A stretch of 64,000 bases of DNA from CALDTK01 sp965215215 (GCA_965215215.1 OZ244043.1:2170001-2234000); one strand, 5' to 3'; shown: positions 46,644 through 55,676, counted from the stretch's first letter. Numbers and translations are program-made. The notes: generated from the sequence alone by a model not told the origin.

Positions 46644-47111
46644 ATGGAGAAGTACAAGATCGATAACTTCAAAAATGAGTCGCCTAACTCGGCGATCCCT
46701 TACGTGACTATGTCGGCGGTAGAATCCGCTGATCATGTCCGTCGGATGTGCGGTCAGCTAGGTTTAGACCTGGGGGTTACTTCAGGTCCGCAGGCATACA
46801 AGCAACTTTTGTTGCTCATGCCAAATGAGATCGACTACGATGATGAGGCTTCCACACATGTTGTAGCCGCCTGCCTCAGCGAACTAAAAGTAGAGTTAGA
46901 CTTGCTTTGCTATATAGTTTGGGATCTTGATGGATCCGTCGACATTATATCTTGTGAAGACCTGCTAAAGTACTGGGATGATATCTGGTATGATGCCTCT
47001 GATGAGGTTGTAATCCTTCATGTACCTGCTGCGAATGGGGTCCTAATGGTGACGGAACAAGGCTTTGTCCGTATGTCAAAATATACCGACCGGGCTAATA
47101 ATCTACTGTAG
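46644..47111 (+). CDS. Probable immunity protein for cassette 1
   Basis: A 155-residue acidic, soluble protein with no recognised domain, starting 10 bp after cassette 1. AT-richer than the core, like the other immunity candidates. Function inferred from position. Confidence 0.6.
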   Translation: MEKYKIDNFKNESPNSAIPYVTMSAVESADHVRRMCGQLGLDLGVTSGPQAYKQLLLLMPNEIDYDDEASTHVVAACLSELKVELDLLCYIVWDLDGSVDIISCEDLLKYWDDIWYDASDEVVILHVPAANGVLMVTEQGFVRMSKYTDRANNLL

Positions 47112-47230
47112 ATGCAAAGCGTGGCTTTATGGTGTCGCAATGCACAACTCGCTCGTGTACTTAATATGTTCTAAAAAACCACGTAGCCGCTCCAAAGTAC
47201 CGGGTAGGTGGCTCGTGCTTGTAGCCTCAC

Positions 47231-47599
47231 CTAATTGCTGAGGAATCCCTGGATCTTACTCTTGGCCACGAAGGCGTCGAGGAGCGACAACACGGTACGC
47301 TTTTCCTCGGTGGGGAGGTCTTGGACCTGGCGTAACCGGGCGACGAGCTCGCGCTCGAGGCCCGCGGTAGCGGCGGCGTTGTCGGTCGTTCCGGACATGA
47401 GGTAGTCGACGGTCGTCTCGAGCTCGCGCGCCAGGGCGGCGGCGGCCGTCGCGGCGGGCTTGGTCTCCCCGCGCTCGTAGCGGGAGATCTGCGTGAAGTG
47501 GATGCCGACGCGCTCGGCGAGCTGCGCCTGCGAGAACTCGCGCCGCTTACGGAGTTTTCTGAGGCGAGCGGGAAAGTCTACGGGCTGTGCGTCGTTCAT
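47231..47599 (-). CDS. XRE-family helix-turn-helix regulator
   Basis: A 122-residue regulator with a Cro/CI-type HTH (LRKLRKRREFSQAQLAERVG, then TQISRYERGETKPA) at about residues 12-65 and a C-terminal helical tail. It is divergent from the primase operon, as expected of the repressor of a mobile module. ATG 47599 begins the natural N-terminus; an upstream start would add 11 residues. Confidence 0.85.
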   Translation of the reverse strand: MNDAQPVDFPARLRKLRKRREFSQAQLAERVGIHFTQISRYERGETKPAATAAAALARELETTVDYLMSGTTDNAAATAGLERELVARLRQVQDLPTEEKRTVLSLLDAFVAKSKIQGFLSN

Positions 47600-47735
47600 G
47601 GGTAATGCAGTCGTGCGTGCTGTGGTCACCAAATTTAGCGGTTTTGTTGGGTCGGGAGCGGGTTAGGTACGCATGTGTGCACCTAGAATAAACAGTTCGG
47701 TTTGTCTATCTACTCATCTTTGCTATGTCTGCTTG

Positions 47736-47743
47736 TAAGTTTG
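47736..47743 (+). promoter_or_regulatory. Possible -7 box of primase operon (TAAGTTTG)
   Basis: TAAGTTTG matches TAnnTTTG exactly and lies 35 bp before the primase ATG. I did not find a TTG at the proper distance, so the call is tentative. Confidence 0.4.
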
Positions 47744-47778
47744 CAAGTGTTACGCGAGCGCAAAGAAGTTGAGACGGT

Positions 47779-49170
47779 ATGCAGATCCCCGAAATCAAAG
47801 CCCGCCTGCCGTTGGAGCGTGTCCTGAGCCACTACGGGCTGCGGCCCGATCGCAACGGCCACCTGCGGTGCCCGTTCCACGACGACCGGACCGCCTCGCT
47901 GCAGGTCTTCCCCGCGACCGGGACGGCGTACTGCCACGCGGGCGGGTGCCCGACGACGGGTCACTCGATGGACGCGATCGATTTTATCATGCATAAAGAG
48001 GCGTGCTCCAAGCACGAGGCGATCGTGCGGGCCGCGGCCCTGGCGGGGGAGCTGCCCGCCAGCGCGGCAAAACCGGTGGCCGCGCCGGTGAGCGCGAACC
48101 GGGCGGCGGGGGACGCGGCGGCACGCCGGGCGGTCCTGCAGCGGGTGTGGGGCTACTACGCGACCGCGCTGGCGAACGCCCCGGCGGCGCGGGAGTACGC
48201 CGCGGCGCGCGGGTTAGATGCCGCCGCCCTCGCGGCGGTCGGGACGCCGGCCGGTTACAACTCCGGGCAGCTCCACCACGGCGCCCGGCGCGACGAGGCG
48301 CTGATCGCCTCGTGCGTGCGCCACGGGCTGATGGCGGCGACGGGGACGCGGGCGAGCACCGGGGCGCCCGCGTACCGGACCTTCGGTAAAGGAGTGCCTC
48401 GCGTTCGCCCTGCGGGAGCGCGACGGGGGCTCGGGGGGTTCTACTACCGGAGCCGGCGCGACGGCGGACCGGGGGGCGGGGGCGCGAAGCACCTCTACCT
48501 GCGCGAACGGCGGGGCTTGTACCCGCGGTGGCCGCCGGCGGCGACGCGGCGCCTGCTCGTGTGCGAGAGCGTGATCGACGCGGCGAGCGTCGTGCAGTCC
48601 CCCGAGCTGCTCGCCTCGGAGTGGTCGGTGCTCGCGTTGTACGGGACCAACGGTTGGACCGCCGAGCACACCGCGGCCGTTGACGCGATCGAACGCCTCG
48701 GGGAGGTGTGCCTGATGCTGGACGCCGACACGGCCGGGCGGCGGGCGACCGCGCTGTACGCAAAAAAAGTGCGCGGGTCGTGGCCGGGGGCACGGGTGAC
48801 GAGTGTCGAGCTGCCGGAGGGCGCGGACGCGAACGCCGTCCTCGTCGAGGCCGGCGCGGAGGCTCTGGCGCGAGCGATCGCGGGGCGCGGCGAGGTAATC
48901 ACAGCGCCGACGGTGGCCAGCGCGGGAGAAGCGGAGGTTTTTTCTTCAACTGAGGCCGCGGCCAGCGAAATGAAAGAACCCACGCCGGTGGCCGAGACGG
49001 TGGCAAAACCGGTGTCGACGCCAAAGGAGCGAGAAGAGCGCGGCGGGCTCGACGAGGCGAACCCCCACGACCTCGGCTACGGAGGAAAAGCGGCGCGGTA
49101 CCGGGTGAAGGGCTACCGGCTCGGGCAGTCGGACAGCCTCAAGGTCACCCTACAGATCGCGAAGCCGTGA
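47779..49170 (+). CDS. CHC2 zinc-finger/Toprim primase-like protein
   Basis: A 463-residue primase-related protein. The N-terminal CHC2 zinc finger has CPFH (about residue 34) and CHAGGC (about 55-60), which bind template DNA. The Toprim fold is seen at LLVCESVIDAASV (about 256-268) with its Glu and at LMLDADTAGRRAT (about 312-324) with the DxD. The C-terminal ~100 residues look flexible. Mobile elements use such proteins for replication or transfer. Coupled to the ATPase gene by a GTGA overlap. Confidence 0.85.
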   Translation: MQIPEIKARLPLERVLSHYGLRPDRNGHLRCPFHDDRTASLQVFPATGTAYCHAGGCPTTGHSMDAIDFIMHKEACSKHEAIVRAAALAGELPASAAKPVAAPVSANRAAGDAAARRAVLQRVWGYYATALANAPAAREYAAARGLDAAALAAVGTPAGYNSGQLHHGARRDEALIASCVRHGLMAATGTRASTGAPAYRTFGKGVPRVRPAGARRGLGGFYYRSRRDGGPGGGGAKHLYLRERRGLYPRWPPAATRRLLVCESVIDAASVVQSPELLASEWSVLALYGTNGWTAEHTAAVDAIERLGEVCLMLDADTAGRRATALYAKKVRGSWPGARVTSVELPEGADANAVLVEAGAEALARAIAGRGEVITAPTVASAGEAEVFSSTEAAASEMKEPTPVAETVAKPVSTPKEREERGGLDEANPHDLGYGGKAARYRVKGYRLGQSDSLKVTLQIAKP

Positions 49171-50561
49171 ACACACTTACGCTAAAAGTCGACCTGTACG
49201 AGTACCGCGAAGTGGAGCGAGCTTGCCGGTTAGCGGCGGATAGGTTGGGCCTCGACGAGCGAGCGGTAGCCGCGGACATGGAGCGGCTCGCCCGCGAGCT
49301 CGAGGGCTACGCACACCGCCGGCGGCGGGGCGGGGCGAGCGAGAAGAAGGCCGTGGCGATCCCGGCCGCGGTACGCAGCGACTGCGTGGCGTTCCTGCGC
49401 ACACCCGACCTCCTGACCGCGATCGGGGAGCGGATCGGGCGCGCGGGCATCGTCGGGGAGGAAGGAAACCGCTTGCTGCTGTTCGTGGTGGCGAGCTCGT
49501 ACAAGATGCCGGACACGCTGCACGCCCTGATCCAAGGGAGTAGCGGGAGCGGGAAGACCCGCCTGCTCGACGTGGTGGCCCGGTGCGTGCCGGCCGAGGA
49601 CCTGCGCCGCTACACGCGCGTGACCGACAACGCGTTTTACAACCAGGCCGAGGATCACTTTAGCCACAAACTGGTCTGCTTCGAGGACCTCGACGGCCCG
49701 CGCGAGGAGGCGCAGCTCGCCGTGCGCGAGCTGCAGTCGAACGAGGTGTTGCGCTCGGCGGTGAGCGTGAAGGACGACCGCACGGGGCAGATCACCGGCG
49801 GGGAGCGCGTCGTGCGCGGGCCGATCGCCAGTCTGGCGTGCACGACGCGGGGGGAGGTGTACGAGGACAACGTGAGCCGCTCGCTCGTGGTCGCCGTCGA
49901 CGAGTCGGCCGCGCAGACCGCGCGGGTGATCGCCTACCAGGACGCGCGGGCCGCGGGGTCCTCGAGTCGGAGCGAGCAGGAGCTGCAACAGGGGTTCCTC
50001 GCGAACTGCGTGCGGCTCTTGGAGCCCCTGGAGGTCGTCAACCCGTACGCGGGGAGAGTCAAGTTGCCGGCCGGCGCGTACAAGCTGCGCCGCCTGCACG
50101 AGCTCTACCTGTCGTTCGTGCGGCAGGTGACGCTGATCAATCAGTACCAGCGCGTCCGGGACGAGCGCGGGCGTTTGGTCGCCGAGGTCGCCGACCTGCG
50201 CGCCGCGGCGGGGGTGCTCTTCGAGTCGATCGTGCTGAAGGTCGACGAGCTCGACGGCGGGGTCCGGCAGTTCTACGAGCGGTTGAAGGGGTGGCTGGCG
50301 GCCCGGGGCGCGGGGGCGGGGGCGGACTTCACGCAGCGCGAGGTGCGCGCCGCGCTGCACGTGAGCCGGGCGCAGTGCTCGCGCATCTTCGCGCGGCTGC
50401 AATCGTGCGAGCGGCTCACGGCGCGCTACGCGGGCAACCTGCGCAAGGTGTGCTACCGGTTGGACGAGCCGGACGACTACGCGCGGTTGCGCGGGGGGAT
50501 CCAGGCCGAACTGTTCCGCCAGATCGACGGGCTCGAAACATCGAAAAGTGGGCAGGTATGA
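49167..50561 (+). CDS. P-loop ATPase of the mobile module
   Basis: A 464-residue protein. Walker A is GSSGSGKTRLL (about residues 123-133) and Walker B LVCFEDLDG (about 168-176). The C-terminal region holds a winged-helix-like segment (FTQREVRAALHVSRAQCSRIFARL). This suggests a DNA helicase or loader partner of the upstream primase; it could also be a transposition ATPase. Start GTG 49167 overlaps the primase stop. Confidence 0.75.
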   Translation: MNTLTLKVDLYEYREVERACRLAADRLGLDERAVAADMERLARELEGYAHRRRRGGASEKKAVAIPAAVRSDCVAFLRTPDLLTAIGERIGRAGIVGEEGNRLLLFVVASSYKMPDTLHALIQGSSGSGKTRLLDVVARCVPAEDLRRYTRVTDNAFYNQAEDHFSHKLVCFEDLDGPREEAQLAVRELQSNEVLRSAVSVKDDRTGQITGGERVVRGPIASLACTTRGEVYEDNVSRSLVVAVDESAAQTARVIAYQDARAAGSSSRSEQELQQGFLANCVRLLEPLEVVNPYAGRVKLPAGAYKLRRLHELYLSFVRQVTLINQYQRVRDERGRLVAEVADLRAAAGVLFESIVLKVDELDGGVRQFYERLKGWLAARGAGAGADFTQREVRAALHVSRAQCSRIFARLQSCERLTARYAGNLRKVCYRLDEPDDYARLRGGIQAELFRQIDGLETSKSGQV

Positions 50562-50733
50562 TGAGGGAAGACGCGGGACCGGGGGTGTGCGGAACGGTCG
50601 GGAACGATGGTGGAACAATCAAGAAACTGTACGTCAGCGCCTTATGCGAGAAAGGGGCCGATCGTTCCCGTTCCCCCGGAAGGGTGTGTGGGGGTGGCGT
50701 AGTGAGATCGTACCGGGTAAAGCGCGTAAACCC

Positions 50734-51720
50734 GTGAGTCGGCCGCGGACGAGGCCGACGCCGGCCACGGACGCCTACCGGGCGTTGGCGGCCCGGTACG
50801 CGCGCTACCGCGAGGGGCACGGCTACCGCGCGGCGAGCGTCCTCATAGACGAGCGCGCCGTCGAGGAGTTCCTCGCGTGGTTGGAGGGCCGGGGGGTGAT
50901 CGCGATCGAGCGGGTAACGGCGGCGCAGGTCGCCGAATACTGGCGGTACGTACGCACGCGGCCTAAGTACAGGTACACGAAGAAACACGGCGGCGGGACC
51001 CTCGCGCCGTCGACGGCGGGCAGCCAGGTCGCCGCGGTGCGCGGGGTGCTCGCGATGCTGCACCACGCGGGCGAACTGGCCCGCGATCCGGCCAGCGGGC
51101 TCGACGGCGGACGGGCGGACGCGGGCGAGCGAGTCGGGCGGCCGGCGCTCACGCAGGCCGAGGTGCGGGCGCTGTACGCGGCGAGCGAGTCGCAGGCCGA
51201 GCGGGCGGTGCTGAGCCTGGGCTACGGGTGCGGGCTCCGCATCGCGGAGGCCGTGGCCCTCGGGGTGAGCTCGGCCACGCTGTACGGCGGCGGGGCGGGC
51301 TCGGTGACCGTCGAGCGGGGCAAGGGCGGGCGGCGGCGCACCGTGCCGCTCTCGGCGGGGGTCCGCGACGACCTAGCGGACTACTACCACGGGGAGCGGG
51401 CCGCGCTGGAGGCGTCGAGCGGGACGGTGCGGGCGGCGCTGATGCTCAACGCGCGCGGTAGGCGGATGCAGACGCGGAGCTTCCGGAGGATCCTCGGGGC
51501 CCTCGTCGCGCGGGCGATCGCGCGGGGAAGCCTGACGGCCGAGGTGCACGGCAAACGGACCTCGTTCCACGACCTGCGCCACGCGATCGCGACCCACCTG
51601 CTCGAGCGGGGCCTGACCCTCGAGCAGGTCCGACGGTTCCTCGGGCACCGCAACCTGGAAACCACCGAGGTGTACACGCACGTCAGCCGGGCGCTGTTGG
51701 ACGAGCTCGTGCGGCCGTGA
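50734..51720 (+). CDS. Tyrosine recombinase, complete active site
   Basis: About 328 residues. SAM-like N-terminal core-binding domain, then a catalytic domain with Arg in GYGCGLRIAEAVAL, Lys in ERGKGGRRRTVPL, HDLRHAIATHLLERG, LGHRNLETTEVYTHV and the nucleophile Tyr in the last. All catalytic residues are present. GTG 50734 gives a natural N-terminus; the frame is open back to 50548, overlapping the ATPase gene. Its stop overlaps the next start (GTGA). Confidence 0.88.
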   Translation: MSRPRTRPTPATDAYRALAARYARYREGHGYRAASVLIDERAVEEFLAWLEGRGVIAIERVTAAQVAEYWRYVRTRPKYRYTKKHGGGTLAPSTAGSQVAAVRGVLAMLHHAGELARDPASGLDGGRADAGERVGRPALTQAEVRALYAASESQAERAVLSLGYGCGLRIAEAVALGVSSATLYGGGAGSVTVERGKGGRRRTVPLSAGVRDDLADYYHGERAALEASSGTVRAALMLNARGRRMQTRSFRRILGALVARAIARGSLTAEVHGKRTSFHDLRHAIATHLLERGLTLEQVRRFLGHRNLETTEVYTHVSRALLDELVRP

Positions 51721-52640
51721 GCGATGGGGCGCCAACGCCGAATGGGGCGCCGACGCTACTCGAGTACCTGGCGGCGAGGTACCGGGCCACGGCGGTCCGT
51801 AGCCACGCGAACAAGATCGATCGCTACCGGCGTCACATCGGTGAGCGCATCGAGGTAGCCGGCTACGGGGAGATCCTCGACTACATCGGCGTGCTGCGCC
51901 GCCGCGGCCTAAGTGCGCGGACCTTGCACCACGAACTCGCGGGGGTCAAGATCTACTACACGTGGTTGTGCGAGGCCGGCGCGCGCGCCGATCACCCGTG
52001 CCGCACGCTGCGGCTCGCCGACGCGGTCGACCGGACAGCTCCACCTGGACGAGCTCTACGGACGCACGCAGCTCGAGGCGCTGGCCGCGACCCACCGGGC
52101 GGCCCGGGCGCAGGACGGGTACCGCGGTGAGGTCGTCACCGGGCTGCTGATCCACCAGGCGCTCACCGCGGGCGAGGTGACGCGACTGCGTCTCGGGACG
52201 TCGACCTGGAGGCGGGGCAGGTGCGCGTGACCGGGGACGGGCGGACGGCCGGGCGGACCCTCGGGCTGCGGGCGCGGCAGGTGCTCGCGCTGTGGGGCTA
52301 CATCGAGGGCGACCGGGCGCGCTACGTCGCGCTGGCCACCGCGGCCGGTGAGCGGGCGAGCGGTGAGGGTACCGGGTGGCTGTTGTCTAACACGCTCGGC
52401 CGGCAGCTCAGCAGCGGACTCGTCAGCGGGATCGTCAACCGGGGGCGCGGGAGAGCCGAGTGGCTGCTGCCGCAGAAGATCCGACAGACCGTGATCGCGG
52501 AGCTCGTGTCCGCGGGTCACGAACTCCGCGTCGTGCAGGCGTTCGCCGGGCACCGCGGGGCCTCGACGACCGAGAGGTACCGGCGCACGGGGTCCGAGGA
52601 GCTGGCCGAGGCGGTGAGCAAACATCATCCGAGGGGCTGA
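51717..52640 (+). pseudogene. Second tyrosine-recombinase-like gene, two frameshifts
   Basis: Starts at GTG 51717 with a core-binding domain (LEYLAARYRATAVRSHANKI). The frame shifts near 52030 (then QLHLDELYGRTQLEAL) and near 52200 (then DVDLEAGQVRVTGDG), ending at 52640. The C-terminal motif is LPQKIRQTVIAELV and VVQAFAGHRGASTTERYRR, a known variant in Bacteroidota recombinase pairs that lacks the usual first Arg and His-x-x-Arg. Even if unbroken it may be an accessory partner of the first recombinase. Confidence 0.75.
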
Positions 52641-52652
52641 ATCGAACGAGAT

Positions 52653-52679
52653 CTTGAGATCACAATCCGTGATCTCAAG
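52653..52679. repeat. 27-bp perfect inverted repeat after the recombinase gene
   Basis: CTTGAGATCAC-AATCC-GTGATCTCAAG, 11-bp arms and 5-nt loop, 12 bp after the recombinase stop and 30 bp before the DUF4160 gene. It could be an operator of the DUF4160-DUF2442 pair, a terminator without T-tract, or a recombination site. Confidence 0.7.
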
Positions 52680-52709
52680 TTGGGAGACATCAAGAAATAC
52701 CTTTACGAC

Positions 52710-52943
52710 ATGCCGGTAGTACTCAGGCTCTATGGCTTTAAGTTCCTGTTTTACAGTGACGAAGGAACCGAACCGCCCCACGTCCACGTTTTGGGTAAAG
52801 GCGCTGAGGGCAAATACTGGATACGGCCGGTGCGAAGGGTCTTCGCCAAGGGGTTCACGAAGCAGGACGAGCGCCGGGTCGAACGCGCGATCGCGGGTAA
52901 CTTGGATCTACTAAACGAGAGTTGGGATGAGTTCTTTAGCTGA
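52710..52943 (+). CDS. DUF4160-domain protein
   Basis: A 77-residue protein with the DUF4160 pattern: MPVVLRLYGFKFLFYSDE then PPHVHVLGKG, the PPHxHV motif being diagnostic. ATG 52710 is the typical start; the frame is open from 52680. It overlaps the DUF2442 gene by 17 bp. DUF4160-DUF2442 pairs behave like small two-gene modules and have been proposed as toxin-antitoxin-like; no function is proved. Confidence 0.8.
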   Translation: MPVVLRLYGFKFLFYSDEGTEPPHVHVLGKGAEGKYWIRPVRRVFAKGFTKQDERRVERAIAGNLDLLNESWDEFFS

Positions 52944-53211
52944 AACGATCGAGACCGCGCGGGGCGTAGACATCCGCATCGAGGCGGAGCGGTTCTACGT
53001 CCTGCTCGAGGACGGCCGCGAGGTGGGCGTGCCGTACCGGTGGTACTGGCGGCTCGAGGATGCGACCGATCGGCAGCGTCGGCAGTGGAGCTTCATCGCC
53101 GATCGCAAGGGCATCGAATGGGAGGCCGTCGACGAACACATCTCGGTGGCCGGCATCATCAAGGGCAATCGCGGTCCGAAGCGACCGAAGGCCAAACGGG
53201 CCGTGCGCTAG
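52927..53211 (+). CDS. DUF2442-domain protein
   Basis: A 94-residue protein of the DUF2442 family: LEDGREVGVPYRWYWRLEDA, a run of Arg/Gln residues, then IEWEAVDEHISVAGII. A basic tail follows. It is the partner of the preceding DUF4160 gene, which it overlaps. Confidence 0.82.
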   Translation: MSSLAETIETARGVDIRIEAERFYVLLEDGREVGVPYRWYWRLEDATDRQRRQWSFIADRKGIEWEAVDEHISVAGIIKGNRGPKRPKAKRAVR

Positions 53212-53991
53212 CGCGCGTCGTCGCCTCCGGCGTCGCACTCCCTCGCTGCACTCGTCCGTGCGAACGCAGTCGAATGGCGTTCGTCGAGTGTGCCTCGGCC
53301 ACCGTCGCGCCGGGACGCCTCCGCGGCGCTCGCCGGCTCGTCCCTCGCCGGACTCCCTTGCTCCGGGCGCCCGTCACGCCGCCGTCGCTCGGCCCAGCTC
53401 CTCACCCGCGGCTCCCGCCCCCGACGGGGCGGCGGACCGGGGGACGAAGTCGCGGCTGACATCGAGGTGAGTCGCCCCCGGCCGACCGCCCCGGCAGTGG
53501 CTACGCCGCTTCGGGTCGCAGCGGGCTGCTGGGCCCCCTGGGCTGCGCTTCGCTTGGCGCTGCGCGCGGCACTCGGCTGGCCTTCCTCCGCTGCGCTTCG
53601 TCCAGGCCCGTCGCCGCCCGCCCGGCGGGGGCACCCGCAGGGGCCTCCGTTCGCCCCGCTTCGCTCGGCTCCCTGCGGCCCCTTGAACGCCCGCACCAAA
53701 AGGCAGGTAAGAGGCAGCGCCTGCGGCGCGGCGTCGCAGTCGGGGGCTCCCTTGTCCGCCCCCGAACCCCCGCCGAACCCGATCGACGCCGGCGAATCAG
53801 CGGAGCTGATCCCCCGGCGTCGATCGGGAGATAAATACGTACGTGTAGTCAAGACCGCGGGTGCGCGAGGTCTGCGCGCTGGAGGTGAGTGCGCGCTAAC
53901 TCTATTTTTTTCTTCAATTGAAGCCCCGCAGGGACCGGCGCCGGCGTGCGGGGCACACGTGCCTCCGGCGGTCAGGTGAAGAAAAAAGGGC
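53212..53991. other. 780-bp GC-rich gene-less stretch, right flank of the mobile module
   Basis: Very GC-rich, with C-rich bias on the plus strand. Long frames are open on both strands at once (for example 53290-53979 plus and 53208-54029 minus), but this follows from rarity of stop codons; both are low-complexity Arg/Ala/Pro and unlike any family. Near the end, TTTTTTCTTCA (53908-53918) pairs with TGAAGAAAAAA (53977-53987), bracketing GC-rich palindromes. It may hold an origin or end of the module. Confidence 0.5.
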
Positions 53992-54999
53992 GTGCCTACC
54001 TTGGTCGCGCTTGATCGAGACGGGCACATACACGTACGGGCTCACGCTACACGCCGAATGGTAGCGGGGATCGCGTGCCACGCGGGAGGCCAAAAGTGCG
54101 CAGGGGTCAACAGTGACGGGGTCATTAAAGCGGACGACGACGTGTTGGAGACCCGGACCCACTACCCGTTCGGGATGTTCGCCTTCGGGACCAAGGCCGC
54201 GGGACACGAGTCCGACCGGAGGGATTTTACGGGGCACGAACTGGTGGGGGAGACAAGCAATCCGACGTCCCGGTACCAATCCGTCCTCAACATGAAGGCC
54301 CGCTACTACATCCCCGGGCTCGCGCTGTTCGCGAGCCCGGACGCCCTCGCGGACGAACCGGAGCAGGTGTTCCGCTCCCCGTACGCGTACGCGTGGAACG
54401 ATCCGACGAATCTCACCGATCCCGACGGGAACTGTCCGTGGTGTGCGACGGCGCTAATTGGGGGCGGTATTGGTGGAGGTATTGGGTTTGTGGGTTCAGT
54501 AATGGCTCAAAGCCTCGATGGTGACGTAGACGTTGGTCAAGCGTTCATCGATGGCGGGGAGGGGGCTTTAGCGGGAGCGGTAGTGGGGTCTGGTGCAGGA
54601 CTCATCGCCGCAGCTGGTGGTGCAACGGCTGGGGGCACTATGCTGGCAGGCGGTCTTGCAGGAGGAGGAGCAATGGCCGGTGAGGCAGCAGGTCAAGGCG
54701 TCGAGATCGCAACCGGCAGACGAGACGAAATGAGCGGAGAAAAGATCGCGGTTTCAGGAGCGGTAGGTTTTGCTGCGGGAGCAACAGGACCAGCGCTCGA
54801 GAAATCACTGAGCGTCTTAAGCGCGGCTGCTACTGGGCCGGGTGGATCGGGCGTTACCCGAGCCGTACAAGGAGTTAGCGATGAGGCTGCGAACGGTTCT
54901 CTCACGAAGACCGTGACAGCGACAGCTGAAACGGCCGTAAACGCTGTAACAGGCTACTTTAATAGCTTTTTCTCAGAAAACGACGACTCTAGCCAATGA
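53992..54999 (+). CDS. Orphan RHS tip cassette 2 (glycine-rich membrane toxin)
   Basis: The RHS core copy starts at 54106 (VNSDGVIKADDDVLETRT) and ends at DPDGNCPWC. The following ~190-residue tip is rich in Gly and Ala with hydrophobic stretches (ALIGGGIGGGIGFVGSVM, AGAVVGSGAGLIAAAGGATA), consistent with a membrane-inserting effector. There is no signal peptide. The opening residues before the core are unrelated filler. The next gene, which overlaps by 4 bp, encodes a membrane protein. Confidence 0.75.
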   Translation: MPTLVALDRDGHIHVRAHATRRMVAGIACHAGGQKCAGVNSDGVIKADDDVLETRTHYPFGMFAFGTKAAGHESDRRDFTGHELVGETSNPTSRYQSVLNMKARYYIPGLALFASPDALADEPEQVFRSPYAYAWNDPTNLTDPDGNCPWCATALIGGGIGGGIGFVGSVMAQSLDGDVDVGQAFIDGGEGALAGAVVGSGAGLIAAAGGATAGGTMLAGGLAGGGAMAGEAAGQGVEIATGRRDEMSGEKIAVSGAVGFAAGATGPALEKSLSVLSAAATGPGGSGVTRAVQGVSDEAANGSLTKTVTATAETAVNAVTGYFNSFFSENDDSSQ

Positions 55000-55388
55000 C
55001 AAGACCATCGGTATCTACAATAGTCGTGTCTATCCTAGCGGTGATTATGAGCTTGATCTGGGCTGTCCCTCTGATCAGGTTCGCTACAGGTTATGAGTCA
55101 TACAAAACTACGGACTTCACTATGACCGGTAGACTCTTAGAGGTTGAGTTTGTAGATTCTGATGGGATTCAACACGTAATAAAGAATGAACTAGAATATA
55201 ATAGGAAAATCAATCGTGTACAAGCGTTAGATACACTCACAGTCTTATACGACCAGTCTACAGGAAGATCTACGGTTCGGGAAGTTTTTGGTAATCCGAC
55301 GCCCATAATGCCCGTCATAATTGTCGCCGTTGCCCTTTTCCTAGGTTGCGTGACACTTATCCGAATAATTAAAGCTAATGCATCATAA
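54996..55388 (+). CDS. DUF3592-like membrane immunity protein for cassette 2
   Basis: A 130-residue protein with a transmembrane helix at each end (VSTIVVSILAVIMSLIWAV and VIIVAVALFLGCVTLI) and a soluble middle (TGRLLEVEFVDSDG, LTVLYDQSTGRSTV) as in DUF3592 proteins. ATGA overlap with a predicted membrane-active tip fits an immunity protein acting in the membrane. Confidence 0.75.
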   Translation: MTRPSVSTIVVSILAVIMSLIWAVPLIRFATGYESYKTTDFTMTGRLLEVEFVDSDGIQHVIKNELEYNRKINRVQALDTLTVLYDQSTGRSTVREVFGNPTPIMPVIIVAVALFLGCVTLIRIIKANAS

Positions 55389-55478
55389 CTGAGGTCAAAC
55401 CTAGCGTTCCGGAGGGAGCTAGTAGCTGTGAGTATGAGACATCTCACTTGGATGGTTACCCTAGCTAGTTTAGGGTAA

Positions 55479-55676
55479 CTATTCAGCTATCCCGAGTTGA
55501 TCTTCCAGGAGGCTCGGGGTCGTCAAGGCCGCGACGATGTCTACGCCCTGCTTGATCGCCGTGGCAATGACCGAACGCAACGCTAGGCACACCTCGGCCC
55601 CCTTCACCGAACGCAGGGTCCCGGCGACCTTCATCTTGATCTTCAGCGGCCGCAGCAGTCGCGGGTGCCAGGACAT
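55479..55676 (-). pseudogene. Transposase C-terminal remnant inside the cassette array
   Basis: A 65-codon frame whose middle, LRSVKGAEVCLALRSVIATA, resembles the C-terminus of IS66/ISNCY-type transposases (pattern: basic patch, GxxRSxxGAxxxxxxRSxIxTxxxQG). It ends exactly where cassette 3 begins at about 55674. It suggests that an insertion and later deletion removed the 5' part of cassette 3. Confidence 0.5.

Noticed and set aside
53208..54029. Long open frames on both strands (229 and 273 codons) in the GC-rich stretch
   Set aside because: Open on both strands at once, low-complexity Arg/Ala/Pro composition, no start signals and no family; a by-product of rare stop codons in GC-rich DNA.
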